Part shown: piece by piece, positions 56,865 to 64,000 of the stretch
Position numbering within the stretch: position 1 is the stretch's first letter
How the letters are laid out: each line of letters opens with the position of its first letter
Assembly: GCF_007197555.1 (NCBI RefSeq)
Contig: NZ_CP041614.1
Coordinates: 248,001-312,000, forward strand
Direction of reading: 5' to 3'
Length of the DNA: 64,000 nt
DNA from: Shewanella psychropiezotolerans
Lineage (GTDB): Bacteria; Pseudomonadota; Gammaproteobacteria; Enterobacterales; Shewanellaceae
Notes under the pieces: model-generated
Database searches by the model: none
The model's input: the letters and a program-made list of their open reading frames with translations, nothing else
Told to the model about the DNA's origin: nothing
Position numbers and translations under genes: made by a program

Positions 56865-56938
56865 CGTTTCTTGCTGCAGCTTTGTTTGCTCTGTCCTACA
56901 CTTGATGCTTATAAGGTATTAAGACCAGGAGGGTCGAG

Positions 56939-57505
56939 ATGGCAATAAGTAATGCAGGGACTAGCAAGCTTAAGATGGAACTGCCTTTAAGTGATGCCGA
57001 TGTCGATTGGTGTCATATTCAAGAGACCACCAAGGTGCTGTTGTTGGCTATGGCGCAGATAGAACTATCTTTGAGCGATGGCGAGCATAATGTGACCTCA
57101 TTAGGTGCCTTGTTCACCGATATGGCCATGCATCTGGAAGGGATGAATAGCTACCTGACTCAAGTCGAAGGCACGCCGTTTGAAGTATTATCTCATGGTG
57201 AAAACCTAGCAACAGCCGTTAACGAAGGGGTCGTCGCGTTCCAGTTCTACGATCGTGTTTCCCAACGTTTGCAACACGTGATCATGGGGCTGGCATTGAT
57301 GGAAGAGGTGCTTAGCAGCCAGAAGCAAAGGATTTCCCCCGAGTCGTGGAAAAAGCTCCAAGAAGAGATAGAGGGGAGTTATTCACTTGATTGTGAGAGA
57401 AAAATGTTCAATCTTGTACTGCAAGGAGTCCCGGTACACGAAGCCTTGAAGCTTTATAAGGATCAGCATCAAGTTACCCTCAAAGATGATATCGAGTTAT
57501 TTTAG
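56939..57505 (+). CDS. Helical protein of unknown function
   Basis: A 188-residue cytoplasmic helical protein with a very good GGAGGG ribosome site. A central VVAFQFYDRVSQRLQHV segment is loosely like the dimer helix of CheZ-like or chemotaxis-linked proteins. That similarity is weak, and I make no function call. Its end overlaps the next gene by 20 bases. Confidence 0.7.
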   Translation: MAISNAGTSKLKMELPLSDADVDWCHIQETTKVLLLAMAQIELSLSDGEHNVTSLGALFTDMAMHLEGMNSYLTQVEGTPFEVLSHGENLATAVNEGVVAFQFYDRVSQRLQHVIMGLALMEEVLSSQKQRISPESWKKLQEEIEGSYSLDCERKMFNLVLQGVPVHEALKLYKDQHQVTLKDDIELF

Positions 57506-58025
57506 AAAGAGTATCGTTTCATGTGCGATAGCCTTGTGGGTATTTATGCCTATTTCATCCTGGGCAGAGAAGGCTCATTTCGGTGATTTTTGTACGGCAC
57601 TTGCGGGTCATTGGCAGGGCAGTGCAGCGAAACTGAAGCAACAGCCTATGCAGACTTCAGTTCAGGCTATCTGTTCTGCAGATCAACAACAGTTATTAGT
57701 CTCAGTCAGTCGTAATGCAAATCATAATTTCAGTGAAACCTGGTGGTTCAGGCGCAGAGGTGAGTCTACTTTTCTCATTTACTTCGATGGAGTCAATGAG
57801 GACAAGTCTCAAAGCTTTAGCCTATACCGCCAATATGGCAGCTATACCTTGTTGGGAGAGGGGGAGTTGAATAAACGCCCCGCATTGATCCAACTCAGGT
57901 TTGAGCCTAAAGATAATGGCTGGCTCTGGTTGCAGAATGTTCAATATCTGGATGACGATACCGATCGTTATCTCTTCTATCGAGGCATCGAGATGGTGCG
58001 AGTATCCCTGCAAGAAGAAAATTAG
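57486..58025 (+). CDS. Exported protein of unknown function
   Basis: A 179-residue protein with a signal peptide (SIVSCAIALWVFMPISSWA) and a beta-rich body (LAGHWQGSAA, TWWFRRRGESTFLIYFDG, WLWLQNVQYL), perhaps a lipocalin-like barrel. No family recognised. It starts within the end of the preceding gene, so translation is probably coupled. Confidence 0.65.
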   Translation: MISSYFRKSIVSCAIALWVFMPISSWAEKAHFGDFCTALAGHWQGSAAKLKQQPMQTSVQAICSADQQQLLVSVSRNANHNFSETWWFRRRGESTFLIYFDGVNEDKSQSFSLYRQYGSYTLLGEGELNKRPALIQLRFEPKDNGWLWLQNVQYLDDDTDRYLFYRGIEMVRVSLQEEN

Positions 58026-58086
58026 ACTCTATGTTACGAGCTAGATAATTTCTATTAGCTGGAACTCGCATACTTTGTCACAAGGC

Positions 58087-58551
58087 TTATAACGCCCCTT
58101 CGAAGCCGATTTGACGCCAGGCTTCATAGCTGATGATGGCGACGGCATTGGAGAGGTTAAGGCTTCTGCTTGTTCCCGCCATGGGGATCTTGAGTCTCTG
58201 GCTCGTTGGCAAAGATTCGATGATTTCTATGGGAAGTCCGCGTGTTTCCGGCCCAAATAAGAGTACATCTTCCTTCTCGAAGCTGAGTTCGCTATGAGGG
58301 CGACTCCCTTTAGTCGTGCAGGCCATGATGCGCCTTCCTTTCATTGCTACGAGGAAGCTTGCATAGTCTTTATAGCGGGTGACGCAGGTGAGATCGGCAT
58401 AATCTAATCCCGCACGGCGTAGTTTCTTCTCTTCGAGATCGAATCCTAATGGTTCAATTAAATGTAGCTGGCAACCATTGTTGGCGCACAGGCGTATGAT
58501 GTTACCTGTATTGGGAGCGATTTCGGGCTCATAGAGTGCGATATGAAACAT
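58087..58551 (-). CDS. trmL: TrmL, tRNA (cytidine/uridine-34-2'-O)-methyltransferase
   Basis: A 154-residue SPOUT enzyme that methylates the wobble ribose of certain leucine tRNAs. The start at 58551 ([20 protein letters not shown]) matches TrmL; the frame continues upstream for 17 codons without support. It has the SPOUT knot motifs [11 protein letters not shown] and [20 protein letters not shown]. Length is normal. Confidence 0.95.
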   Translation of the reverse strand: MFHIALYEPEIAPNTGNIIRLCANNGCQLHLIEPLGFDLEEKKLRRAGLDYADLTCVTRYKDYASFLVAMKGRRIMACTTKGSRPHSELSFEKEDVLLFGPETRGLPIEIIESLPTSQRLKIPMAGTSRSLNLSNAVAIISYEAWRQIGFEGAL

Positions 58552-58735
58552 GCTGATCTGCCTAAATAATAATGAAGTGAGATTATGACATAAAGCAGGC
58601 AAGAAAAAATACCCGCAGTGGGTGAGCTCCGTCTTGTTTCTCGGTCGCTAGAGTATACGCCAGGCTTGGTTTCTGTTTATATTCTGGAGTGAAAAATCAG
58701 CATTAAAACAATGCATCGTGGGTGTGAGGAAGTGT

Positions 58736-59668
58736 ATGGATCTGGTCAAATTATCCCGTATCAGCATGAAACATCTGATTACTTTACATGTGATGTTAGA
58801 TACCTTGAGTGTCACAGCTGCCGCGGAGCGACTCTGTCTAAGCCCTTCATCCGTCAGTAAAACCTTAAGTCAGCTGCGCGGTAATTTGGGGGACGATCTT
58901 TTCTATCGCCATGGTAACAAGCTGGTGGCGACACCTCTGGCGCGTAGGTTGGGACCGAGTGTACAGCAGATGATCTATGATATGGAGCAGCTGTTGAGCC
59001 AAGACCAATTCGATCCTTCCAGCTGTGAGACGCGCTTTTCACTGGCCATGCGTGAGAGTACCTTCGAACTGCTGGCGGCTAAATTGAGTGCCCATGTGCT
59101 TGCCTTGGCACCCAATATCAGGCTGGATATCAGTACCAAGGACAGTGTCGGTTTCGATGGTCTGATCGCAGGCTCGCTGGATTTTATCATCTTGCCCCAC
59201 GATCTCAGTCAGCCGCCAGTCCCAAGGCATGAGCTGGTGTGGAAAACCTTGTTTCAGGATGAGATGGTATGTCTGATGAATCCAGATCATTTCCTAGCAG
59301 AGAGGGGGCGAGGAGAGTTGAGTCTGGATGACTATCTCAGTTACGGTCATATCGGCATCACCGACGGCGATCTGAATATTCCCTTCTTTGAGATGCAGCT
59401 GGCACAGCTGCAATGCCGCAGAAAAGTCAGTATCTCACTGCCAGACTTTGGTAGCGCAGCCTTGATGTGTCACCATTCAGCACTGCTCTTCACCTGTTCC
59501 CGTCGCTGGGCCGAGATGGCGCTACAGGCCAAGGGGCTAGTTAACCGAGCCCTGCCCTTCGATTATGGCGAAGTGGCCTATAGCCTGGTGTGGCATAGTG
59601 CGGCCATGAAAGATCCTGCCCAACGTTGGCTCTATGAGCAGATATTGGCGTGCAGCGAGACGGCATAA
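58736..59668 (+). CDS. LysR-family transcriptional regulator
   Basis: A 310-residue LysR-type protein: helix-turn-helix MLDTLSVTAAAERLCLSPSSVSKTLSQLR followed by a ligand-binding domain. ATG 58736 is preferred since GAGGAAG precedes it. Its gene converges on yjjW, so its targets are not obvious; the neighbouring glycyl radical genes are one possibility. Confidence 0.9.
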   Translation: MDLVKLSRISMKHLITLHVMLDTLSVTAAAERLCLSPSSVSKTLSQLRGNLGDDLFYRHGNKLVATPLARRLGPSVQQMIYDMEQLLSQDQFDPSSCETRFSLAMRESTFELLAAKLSAHVLALAPNIRLDISTKDSVGFDGLIAGSLDFIILPHDLSQPPVPRHELVWKTLFQDEMVCLMNPDHFLAERGRGELSLDDYLSYGHIGITDGDLNIPFFEMQLAQLQCRRKVSISLPDFGSAALMCHHSALLFTCSRRWAEMALQAKGLVNRALPFDYGEVAYSLVWHSAAMKDPAQRWLYEQILACSETA

Positions 59669-59712
59669 CAAATTTAGACTAAGGAATGACTAGGGATAGC
59701 TAAAGAAAAAAC

Positions 59713-60639
59713 TCATAGATAGGCGGAAGGTAAGACTAAAGAGGTTATCCCGAGTTTAGTGAGTCCCTCGGCCAGAGCCGTCATATCCGCTTCACTGCAG
59801 GTTTGCCATTCTAGTGCCTCCCCCTTAACACCATGATGCCTAAAGGCATTGAGTCTGATCTTAGTCGAACTCGGCAGGCGCTGCAGATACCCAGCCAGGG
59901 CCGTTATTTCTGAGTCGAAGTCAGATTTCCCCGGAATGTGTAGTAGCCTGACTTCATATAACTTACCCCGACTGGCCAGAAGCTCAATAGAGCGAAACAC
60001 CCTGTGGTTATCCCGGCCCGTCAGCCATTTATGGGTTTCTGTCTGCCAGGCTTTAAGATCGACCATGGCACCATCCAAATAAGGTAATAGCTTGTGCCAA
60101 CCCGACTCACTCAGGCTGCCATTGGTGTCCAACATACAGCTAAGGTGCTGAAGATCCGGGCTGGATTTTAAGGCAGAGAATAGGTCTACAATGAACATGA
60201 GTTGCAGACTGGCTTCGCCGCCGGAGACTGTGACTCCTGTGATAAAGGGGCTATTTTTTCGAATAACAGCCAAGAGCTGAGTCACTGTATATTGCCGGGT
60301 CTTAGGGCTTGCCTGTTTCGGACAGGCCTCCAGACATGCATCGCATTTGATGCACAGGTCTGTGTCCCAATGAATGACGCCAGATCCATAGGGCTCACTT
60401 AGTGAAAGGGCCTGAGCCGGACAGGAGGGGATGCATAGGCCACAACTATCACACTGACCTATGGTGTGAGGGTTGTGGCAGGACTTGCAGTCAAAATTAC
60501 ACCCCTGAAGGAAGATGACCAGTCTATTGCCGGGGCCGTCGACGCAGGAGAAGTTCAATATCTTAGAGACGGTTGCGCTTCTCTCATTTTTCATCTGCTG
60601 GACAGGATCCCCACAGGCTTGCTCTAAGATTCGTAGCAA
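59713..60639 (-). CDS. yjjW: YjjW, glycyl radical enzyme activase
   Basis: A 308-residue radical SAM protein that would install the glycyl radical on YjjI. Motifs: LQGCNFDCKSCHNPH (CxxxCxxC, SAM cluster), then two extra [4Fe-4S] sites CDSCGLCIPSC and CIKCDACLEAC, and VTVSGGEASLQL. The start overlaps the end of yjjI by 16 bases, indicating coupled translation. Confidence 0.92.
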   Translation of the reverse strand: MLRILEQACGDPVQQMKNERSATVSKILNFSCVDGPGNRLVIFLQGCNFDCKSCHNPHTIGQCDSCGLCIPSCPAQALSLSEPYGSGVIHWDTDLCIKCDACLEACPKQASPKTRQYTVTQLLAVIRKNSPFITGVTVSGGEASLQLMFIVDLFSALKSSPDLQHLSCMLDTNGSLSESGWHKLLPYLDGAMVDLKAWQTETHKWLTGRDNHRVFRSIELLASRGKLYEVRLLHIPGKSDFDSEITALAGYLQRLPSSTKIRLNAFRHHGVKGEALEWQTCSEADMTALAEGLTKLGITSLVLPSAYL

Positions 60640-62207
60640 GGCGCTTGCTCATGACTGGTGACTCTGGGCTTACGATCTAAGATGCCGGTATTGGCCGCTG
60701 CTTCTGCACCTAGGCCCGTGGTATTGGTACGCGAACCTCCTTGCTTAAAGGCGGCGATATCTGACAGCTTGATCATGTAGCCTGTTACCCTGACCAAATC
60801 ATTAGAGGCCACATTAGCGGTGAACTCACGCAGTCCCAGACTCAAGGCTCCCTTGCATAGCTGGTACATGGCTTGTGGATTCGATTTCACCGTCTCATCG
60901 ATAGTCAGTATCTCGCTGATCCCGGATGAGTAATACTGGTGATGCTCGGCCAAGGCCTGAATATGGGTAACAGGGTCCGGCTCGGTGCCATAGGGTATGC
61001 GCACTCCTGGGGTGACGTCCTTATCCAGACTGATACCGCCCTGAGCGTGCAGCAGCGCTCGGCCACGGTATCCGTAGGTTACAGGTGTCGATTTTACTAT
61101 TTTGTCCAGTGCCGCAGATATGCGATAGCCAAGTTCATTGGCGGTCTCACAGTGACCGTATGATTTAGATGATGCCTTGGTCTCACCCAGCAGGCAGTTC
61201 ACTGCCTCCGCCATGCCATAGATACCGAACATGGGAGCAAATCTCGTCTCCAGGATCAGGCCCTCTTCGACCAGGAAGCTGGTGAAGAAGTGTGACTCTT
61301 CATGGAGATAGCGACTTCTGGCCTGGATCAATTCATACATGAGTTGGCTATAATAGGGCAAGGTATTGCTGAAGAAGTCCTGAGTGTCTATGGCGAGCAT
61401 TGCCACTTGCTTGAGGTTGAGACGAACCAGAGTGTTGGCCCCACCCGTCAGCGGCAGTGAGTTGTAGCAGCTGACTATGCCGAAACCTGAGTCGTCAAAA
61501 GTCTGAGCATGTATCGGGTAATTGGCGATATGGGGCTTGCTGCACTCGCAGATGTTGTCGGTTGCCTGCTGCAGCAGCTTATCGGGTGTGGTGTCTGGAT
61601 CGTACATAAAGGTGAGGTTGGGAGCGACCTGCTTCAGTTCGGCGTCAACACGCAAGATAGTGCGGCAGATGATGTTATCTGACGGGCCTATGTTCACATG
61701 CATAAAAGCATCGGGCAAGGTGCGATCCAGCATGATCCAGAATAGCCTCAGCTTGTTATAGATAGTTTCATCATCCAGCTTGGCCACATAGGGCATCAGC
61801 AACTCATCTAATTGACCCAAGTAGACTGGGATGTTGGTCACCGAAGGCACATGGTGATAGATGATGGTTAAGGCATTGATGGCCTCATCAAGATTACGTG
61901 CCGGCTCCAGCTCCAGGTATTTTGAGCCTTGAGCCAGGTACTTAGCGTAGTCGGGCAGTACATAGCGAGGCTTAAAGGGGGCATGGCCCTCGAACATGTC
62001 GCAGATGATCCCCGAGTCCATCGCCTGTCTGACGGCGCTCGAGACTTGAGGATATGGCAGGCTGGCTTCGGCCTCCAGGGCCAGATAATTCGATTTCTGT
62101 TTTGGCGTTAGGCTGGTGTCGGTCACTATACGACTGAATGTGTCTTGGGAAGTCATCTGCATTATCCATATATGAATGATACTGACTAAATTACTCCCTA
62201 AGCTCAT
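60624..62207 (-). CDS. yjjI: YjjI, glycyl radical enzyme of unknown substrate
   Basis: A 527-residue protein closely matching the E. coli YjjI pattern. Shared segments include YHHVPSVT, DRTLPDAFMH, NICECSKPHIAN and GIVSCYNSLPL. The glycyl radical site is NDLVRVTGYMIKLSD near the C-terminus, with RTNTTGLG behind it. The start may be at 62162 (MQMTSQDTF); no strong ribosome site decides it. Oxygen-sensitive enzymes like this work anaerobically. The reaction is not known. Confidence 0.92.
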   Translation of the reverse strand: MSLGSNLVSIIHIWIMQMTSQDTFSRIVTDTSLTPKQKSNYLALEAEASLPYPQVSSAVRQAMDSGIICDMFEGHAPFKPRYVLPDYAKYLAQGSKYLELEPARNLDEAINALTIIYHHVPSVTNIPVYLGQLDELLMPYVAKLDDETIYNKLRLFWIMLDRTLPDAFMHVNIGPSDNIICRTILRVDAELKQVAPNLTFMYDPDTTPDKLLQQATDNICECSKPHIANYPIHAQTFDDSGFGIVSCYNSLPLTGGANTLVRLNLKQVAMLAIDTQDFFSNTLPYYSQLMYELIQARSRYLHEESHFFTSFLVEEGLILETRFAPMFGIYGMAEAVNCLLGETKASSKSYGHCETANELGYRISAALDKIVKSTPVTYGYRGRALLHAQGGISLDKDVTPGVRIPYGTEPDPVTHIQALAEHHQYYSSGISEILTIDETVKSNPQAMYQLCKGALSLGLREFTANVASNDLVRVTGYMIKLSDIAAFKQGGSRTNTTGLGAEAAANTGILDRKPRVTSHEQAPCYES

Positions 62208-62238
62208 TGGCCAACAGTGAAAAACCCTGCAGCGTCTG

Positions 62239-62253
62239 TTTCCAAAATGGAAA
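62239..62253. promoter_or_regulatory. Inverted repeat upstream of yjjI
   Basis: TTTCCA-AAA-TGGAAA, a perfect inverted repeat 32 bases before the longest yjjI start. A candidate operator; no regulator can be named. Confidence 0.4.
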
Positions 62254-62277
62254 ATCGATGCCTCAAGTCACAGTTTT

Positions 62278-62314
62278 CCCCTGAGACAGTCTGCCTCAGG
62301 GGAGTCGACTCCCC
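62278..62314 (-). terminator. Two overlapping hairpins after the aldehyde dehydrogenase gene
   Basis: GGGGAGTCGACTCCCC (62299-62314) is a perfect palindrome directly behind the stop codon. CCCCTGAG / CTCAGGGG (62278-62302) forms a second stem sharing the GGGG, so only one can form at a time. No long T-tract is present. Confidence 0.6.
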
Positions 62315-63835
62315 TTAGAAGAATCCCAAAGGATTGATGTCGTAGCTGATAAGCAAGTTCTTGGTGTTTTGATAATGATCTAACATCATCTTATGGGTCT
62401 CACGTCCGATCCCCGAGCGTTTATAGCCCCCGAATGCGGCATGTGCCGGATAGGCGTGATAGCAGTTAATCCACACGCGCCCCGCTTGGATCCCCCGTCC
62501 CATACGCTGTGCCTTGTTCATATCACGAGTCCAGACTCCGGCGCCGAGACCGTATTCGGTATCGTTGGCGATGGCCAGTGCCTCGGCTTCATCTTTAAAG
62601 GTGGTCACTGAGATCACCGGGCCGAATATCTCCTCCTGGAAGATGCGCATATCGTTGGTGCCCTTGAGGATAGTCGGCTTGATGTAAAAACCGCCACTCT
62701 GGCCGCCTTCGAGTTTGCAGATATCGCCGCCTAACAATAGCTCGGCCCCTTCCTCTTTACCTATGGCTAAGTAACTCAAGATCTTATCGAATTGCTCTTG
62801 GGATGCCTGTGCGCCGACTTGAGTCTCGGTATCCAGAGGATCGCCTTGCTTGATGGTCTTAGCGCGTTCGATAACCTTGGTCATAAACTTGTCGTAGATA
62901 GACTCATCGATGAGTACCCTAGATGGGCAGGTACAGACTTCGCCCTGATTGAAGAAGGCCAGCAACATGCCTTCGATTGCCTTGTCTAGATACTCATCTT
63001 CATGATCCATCACATCGGCGAAGAAGACATTGGGTGACTTACCGCCCAGCTCTACCGTCGAGGGGATCAGTGAGTCGGCGGCGCACTTAAGAATATGTTG
63101 ACCAATATTTGTCGAACCTGTGAAGGCCAGCTTGGCAATACGCTTGCTGGTGGCCAATGCCTGTCCAGCCTCTGTGCCAAAACCATTGACGATATTGAGT
63201 ATGCCAGCAGGTAGCAGATCTTCGATAAGCTCGACCAGTACCAGGATAGATACCGGCGTCTGCTCCGCAGGCTTGAGGACGATACAGTTACCCGCCGCTA
63301 GTGCCGGGGCGACTTTCCAGGCCGCCATTAACATGGGGAAATTCCAGGGGATGATCTGACCGACGACACCTAATGGCTCAGGGAAGTGATAGCTGACCGT
63401 ATTGGCATCGATATCGGCAGCACTACCCTCCTGGGCGCGGATGCAGCCAGCGAAATAACGAAAGTGATCGACAACTAAGGGGAGATCTGCGGCGAGAGTC
63501 TCACGCACCGCCTTACCATTTTCCCAGGTTTCGGCGATAGCCAGATATTCGATGTTCTGCTCGATACGGTCGGCAATCTTGAGTAGCAGATTGGATCTGT
63601 CTGTGACTGAGGTCTTCCCCCAGGACTCTCTGGCTTGGTGTGCAGCGTCCAGTGCGAGTTCGATATCTCTCTCGTCCGAGCGAGCGACCTGACAGAACAC
63701 CTTGCCATTAACGGGTGAGCTGTTCTGGAAGTATTCGCCGCCGACCGGGGCTACCCATTGGCCGCCGATATAGTTGTCATACTTGTCTTTGAAATTGATC
63801 TTGGCGCCGTCGCTTCCTGGTTGTGCGTAGTTCAT
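62315..63835 (-). CDS. exaC: NAD-dependent aldehyde dehydrogenase (ExaC/AldB type)
   Basis: A 506-residue enzyme oxidising acetaldehyde and similar aldehydes to acids. It has the catalytic Cys in [12 protein letters not shown], the general-base Glu in [10 protein letters not shown], and the cofactor segment [17 protein letters not shown] 63835 follows AAAGGA. A sigma-54-like promoter lies about 130 bases upstream. It precedes yjjI-yjjW on the same strand. Confidence 0.93.
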   Translation of the reverse strand: MNYAQPGSDGAKINFKDKYDNYIGGQWVAPVGGEYFQNSSPVNGKVFCQVARSDERDIELALDAAHQARESWGKTSVTDRSNLLLKIADRIEQNIEYLAIAETWENGKAVRETLAADLPLVVDHFRYFAGCIRAQEGSAADIDANTVSYHFPEPLGVVGQIIPWNFPMLMAAWKVAPALAAGNCIVLKPAEQTPVSILVLVELIEDLLPAGILNIVNGFGTEAGQALATSKRIAKLAFTGSTNIGQHILKCAADSLIPSTVELGGKSPNVFFADVMDHEDEYLDKAIEGMLLAFFNQGEVCTCPSRVLIDESIYDKFMTKVIERAKTIKQGDPLDTETQVGAQASQEQFDKILSYLAIGKEEGAELLLGGDICKLEGGQSGGFYIKPTILKGTNDMRIFQEEIFGPVISVTTFKDEAEALAIANDTEYGLGAGVWTRDMNKAQRMGRGIQAGRVWINCYHAYPAHAAFGGYKRSGIGRETHKMMLDHYQNTKNLLISYDINPLGFF

Positions 63836-63964
63836 GCTATTTGTCCTTTAATTTGTCTTGTTAGTTAACTCTTACTGAGTCATTAGCCGATACATCTGTT
63901 GTATCTTATTGTTTTTAAGTGCAAAGAGTTTTCTCTACCTAAGTGCTACTTTCCTGGGGGATAT

Positions 63965-63981
63965 CGCAATCATTGGGCCAA
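63965..63981 (-). promoter_or_regulatory. Sigma-54-type -24/-12 promoter before exaC
   Basis: On the minus strand, TTGGCCCAATGATTGCG has GG and GC exactly ten bases apart, fitting TGGCAC-N5-TTGC. It lies 130 bases before the gene. A sigma-54 activator would then be needed; it is not in the window. Confidence 0.55.
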
Positions 63982-64000
63982 GCTGGCCGGAGTTGTGATA

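Overview
The window looks like a chromosomal segment of a Shewanella species. It carries a CymA-type tetraheme quinol dehydrogenase (8396-8959) whose protein sequence I recognise as close to Shewanella CymA. It also has a DMSO-respiration locus in the Shewanella order dmsE-dmsF-dmsA-dmsB-dmsG-dmsH (29389-36780), with a decaheme cytochrome and an MtrB-type porin. The core blocks yhhL-rsmD / ftsY-ftsE-ftsX-rpoH and menD-H-C-E are gammaproteobacterial. I see no tRNA, rRNA, insertion sequence, prophage or CRISPR array.

Layout: (1) 1-659, the C-terminal end of a chemoreceptor. (2) 745-7979, minus strand: a Cus/HME-type copper or silver efflux locus (cusB, frameshifted cusA) with several small exported proteins rich in Met, His and Cys. 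(3) 8396-8959, cymA. (4) 9202-17069: an AraC-type regulator, then a Fur-box-preceded siderophore uptake operon (TonB receptor, FhuF-like reductase, ABC ATPase, binding protein, fused permease). (5) 17129-23166: yhhL and rsmD on minus; ftsY, ftsE, ftsX and rpoH on plus. (6) 23253-23650: a 25-bp minisatellite and a REP-like palindrome. (7) 23723-28749, minus strand: menaquinone genes menD, menH, menC, menE. (8) 29389-36780: the DMSO respiration operon. (9) 36864-38873: an Lrp-type regulator divergent from a YjeH-like amino-acid exporter. (10) 39004-58551: mixed housekeeping and signalling genes, including an HDOD protein, TerB-like, DUF2780, YciC-like, DUF4145/Sel1, a DUF885-like metallopeptidase, a LysR/MFS pair, a DTW-domain tRNA modifier, PAS-GGDEF-EAL, PilZ, an M20 amidohydrolase, an M16 peptidase pair and trmL. 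(11) 58736-63835: a LysR regulator, the glycyl radical pair yjjI/yjjW and an ExaC/AldB-type aldehyde dehydrogenase.

Several genes form one respiratory chain. MenD/H/C/E make menaquinone, CymA oxidises menaquinol, and DmsE/DmsF should carry electrons through the outer membrane to DmsAB. No dmsC-like quinol dehydrogenase is present, consistent with CymA filling that role.

The most striking window-wide signal is a set of seven reading-frame breaks in five otherwise well-conserved genes (cusA, dmsE twice, the yjeH-like exporter, a Bcr-type MFS pump, and an M20 amidohydrolase twice). Each is repaired by adding one base at a run of G or C (3 to 7 long). This one-directional, G/C-only pattern points first to homopolymer undercalls in the sequence; real inactivation or phase variation is the alternative. 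Other unusual items are a 29-codon leader ORF that resembles a partial duplication of the cusA start, a 120-bp internal tandem repeat in ftsY, an 8-copy heptamer repeat, and a sigma-54-like promoter before the aldehyde dehydrogenase gene.
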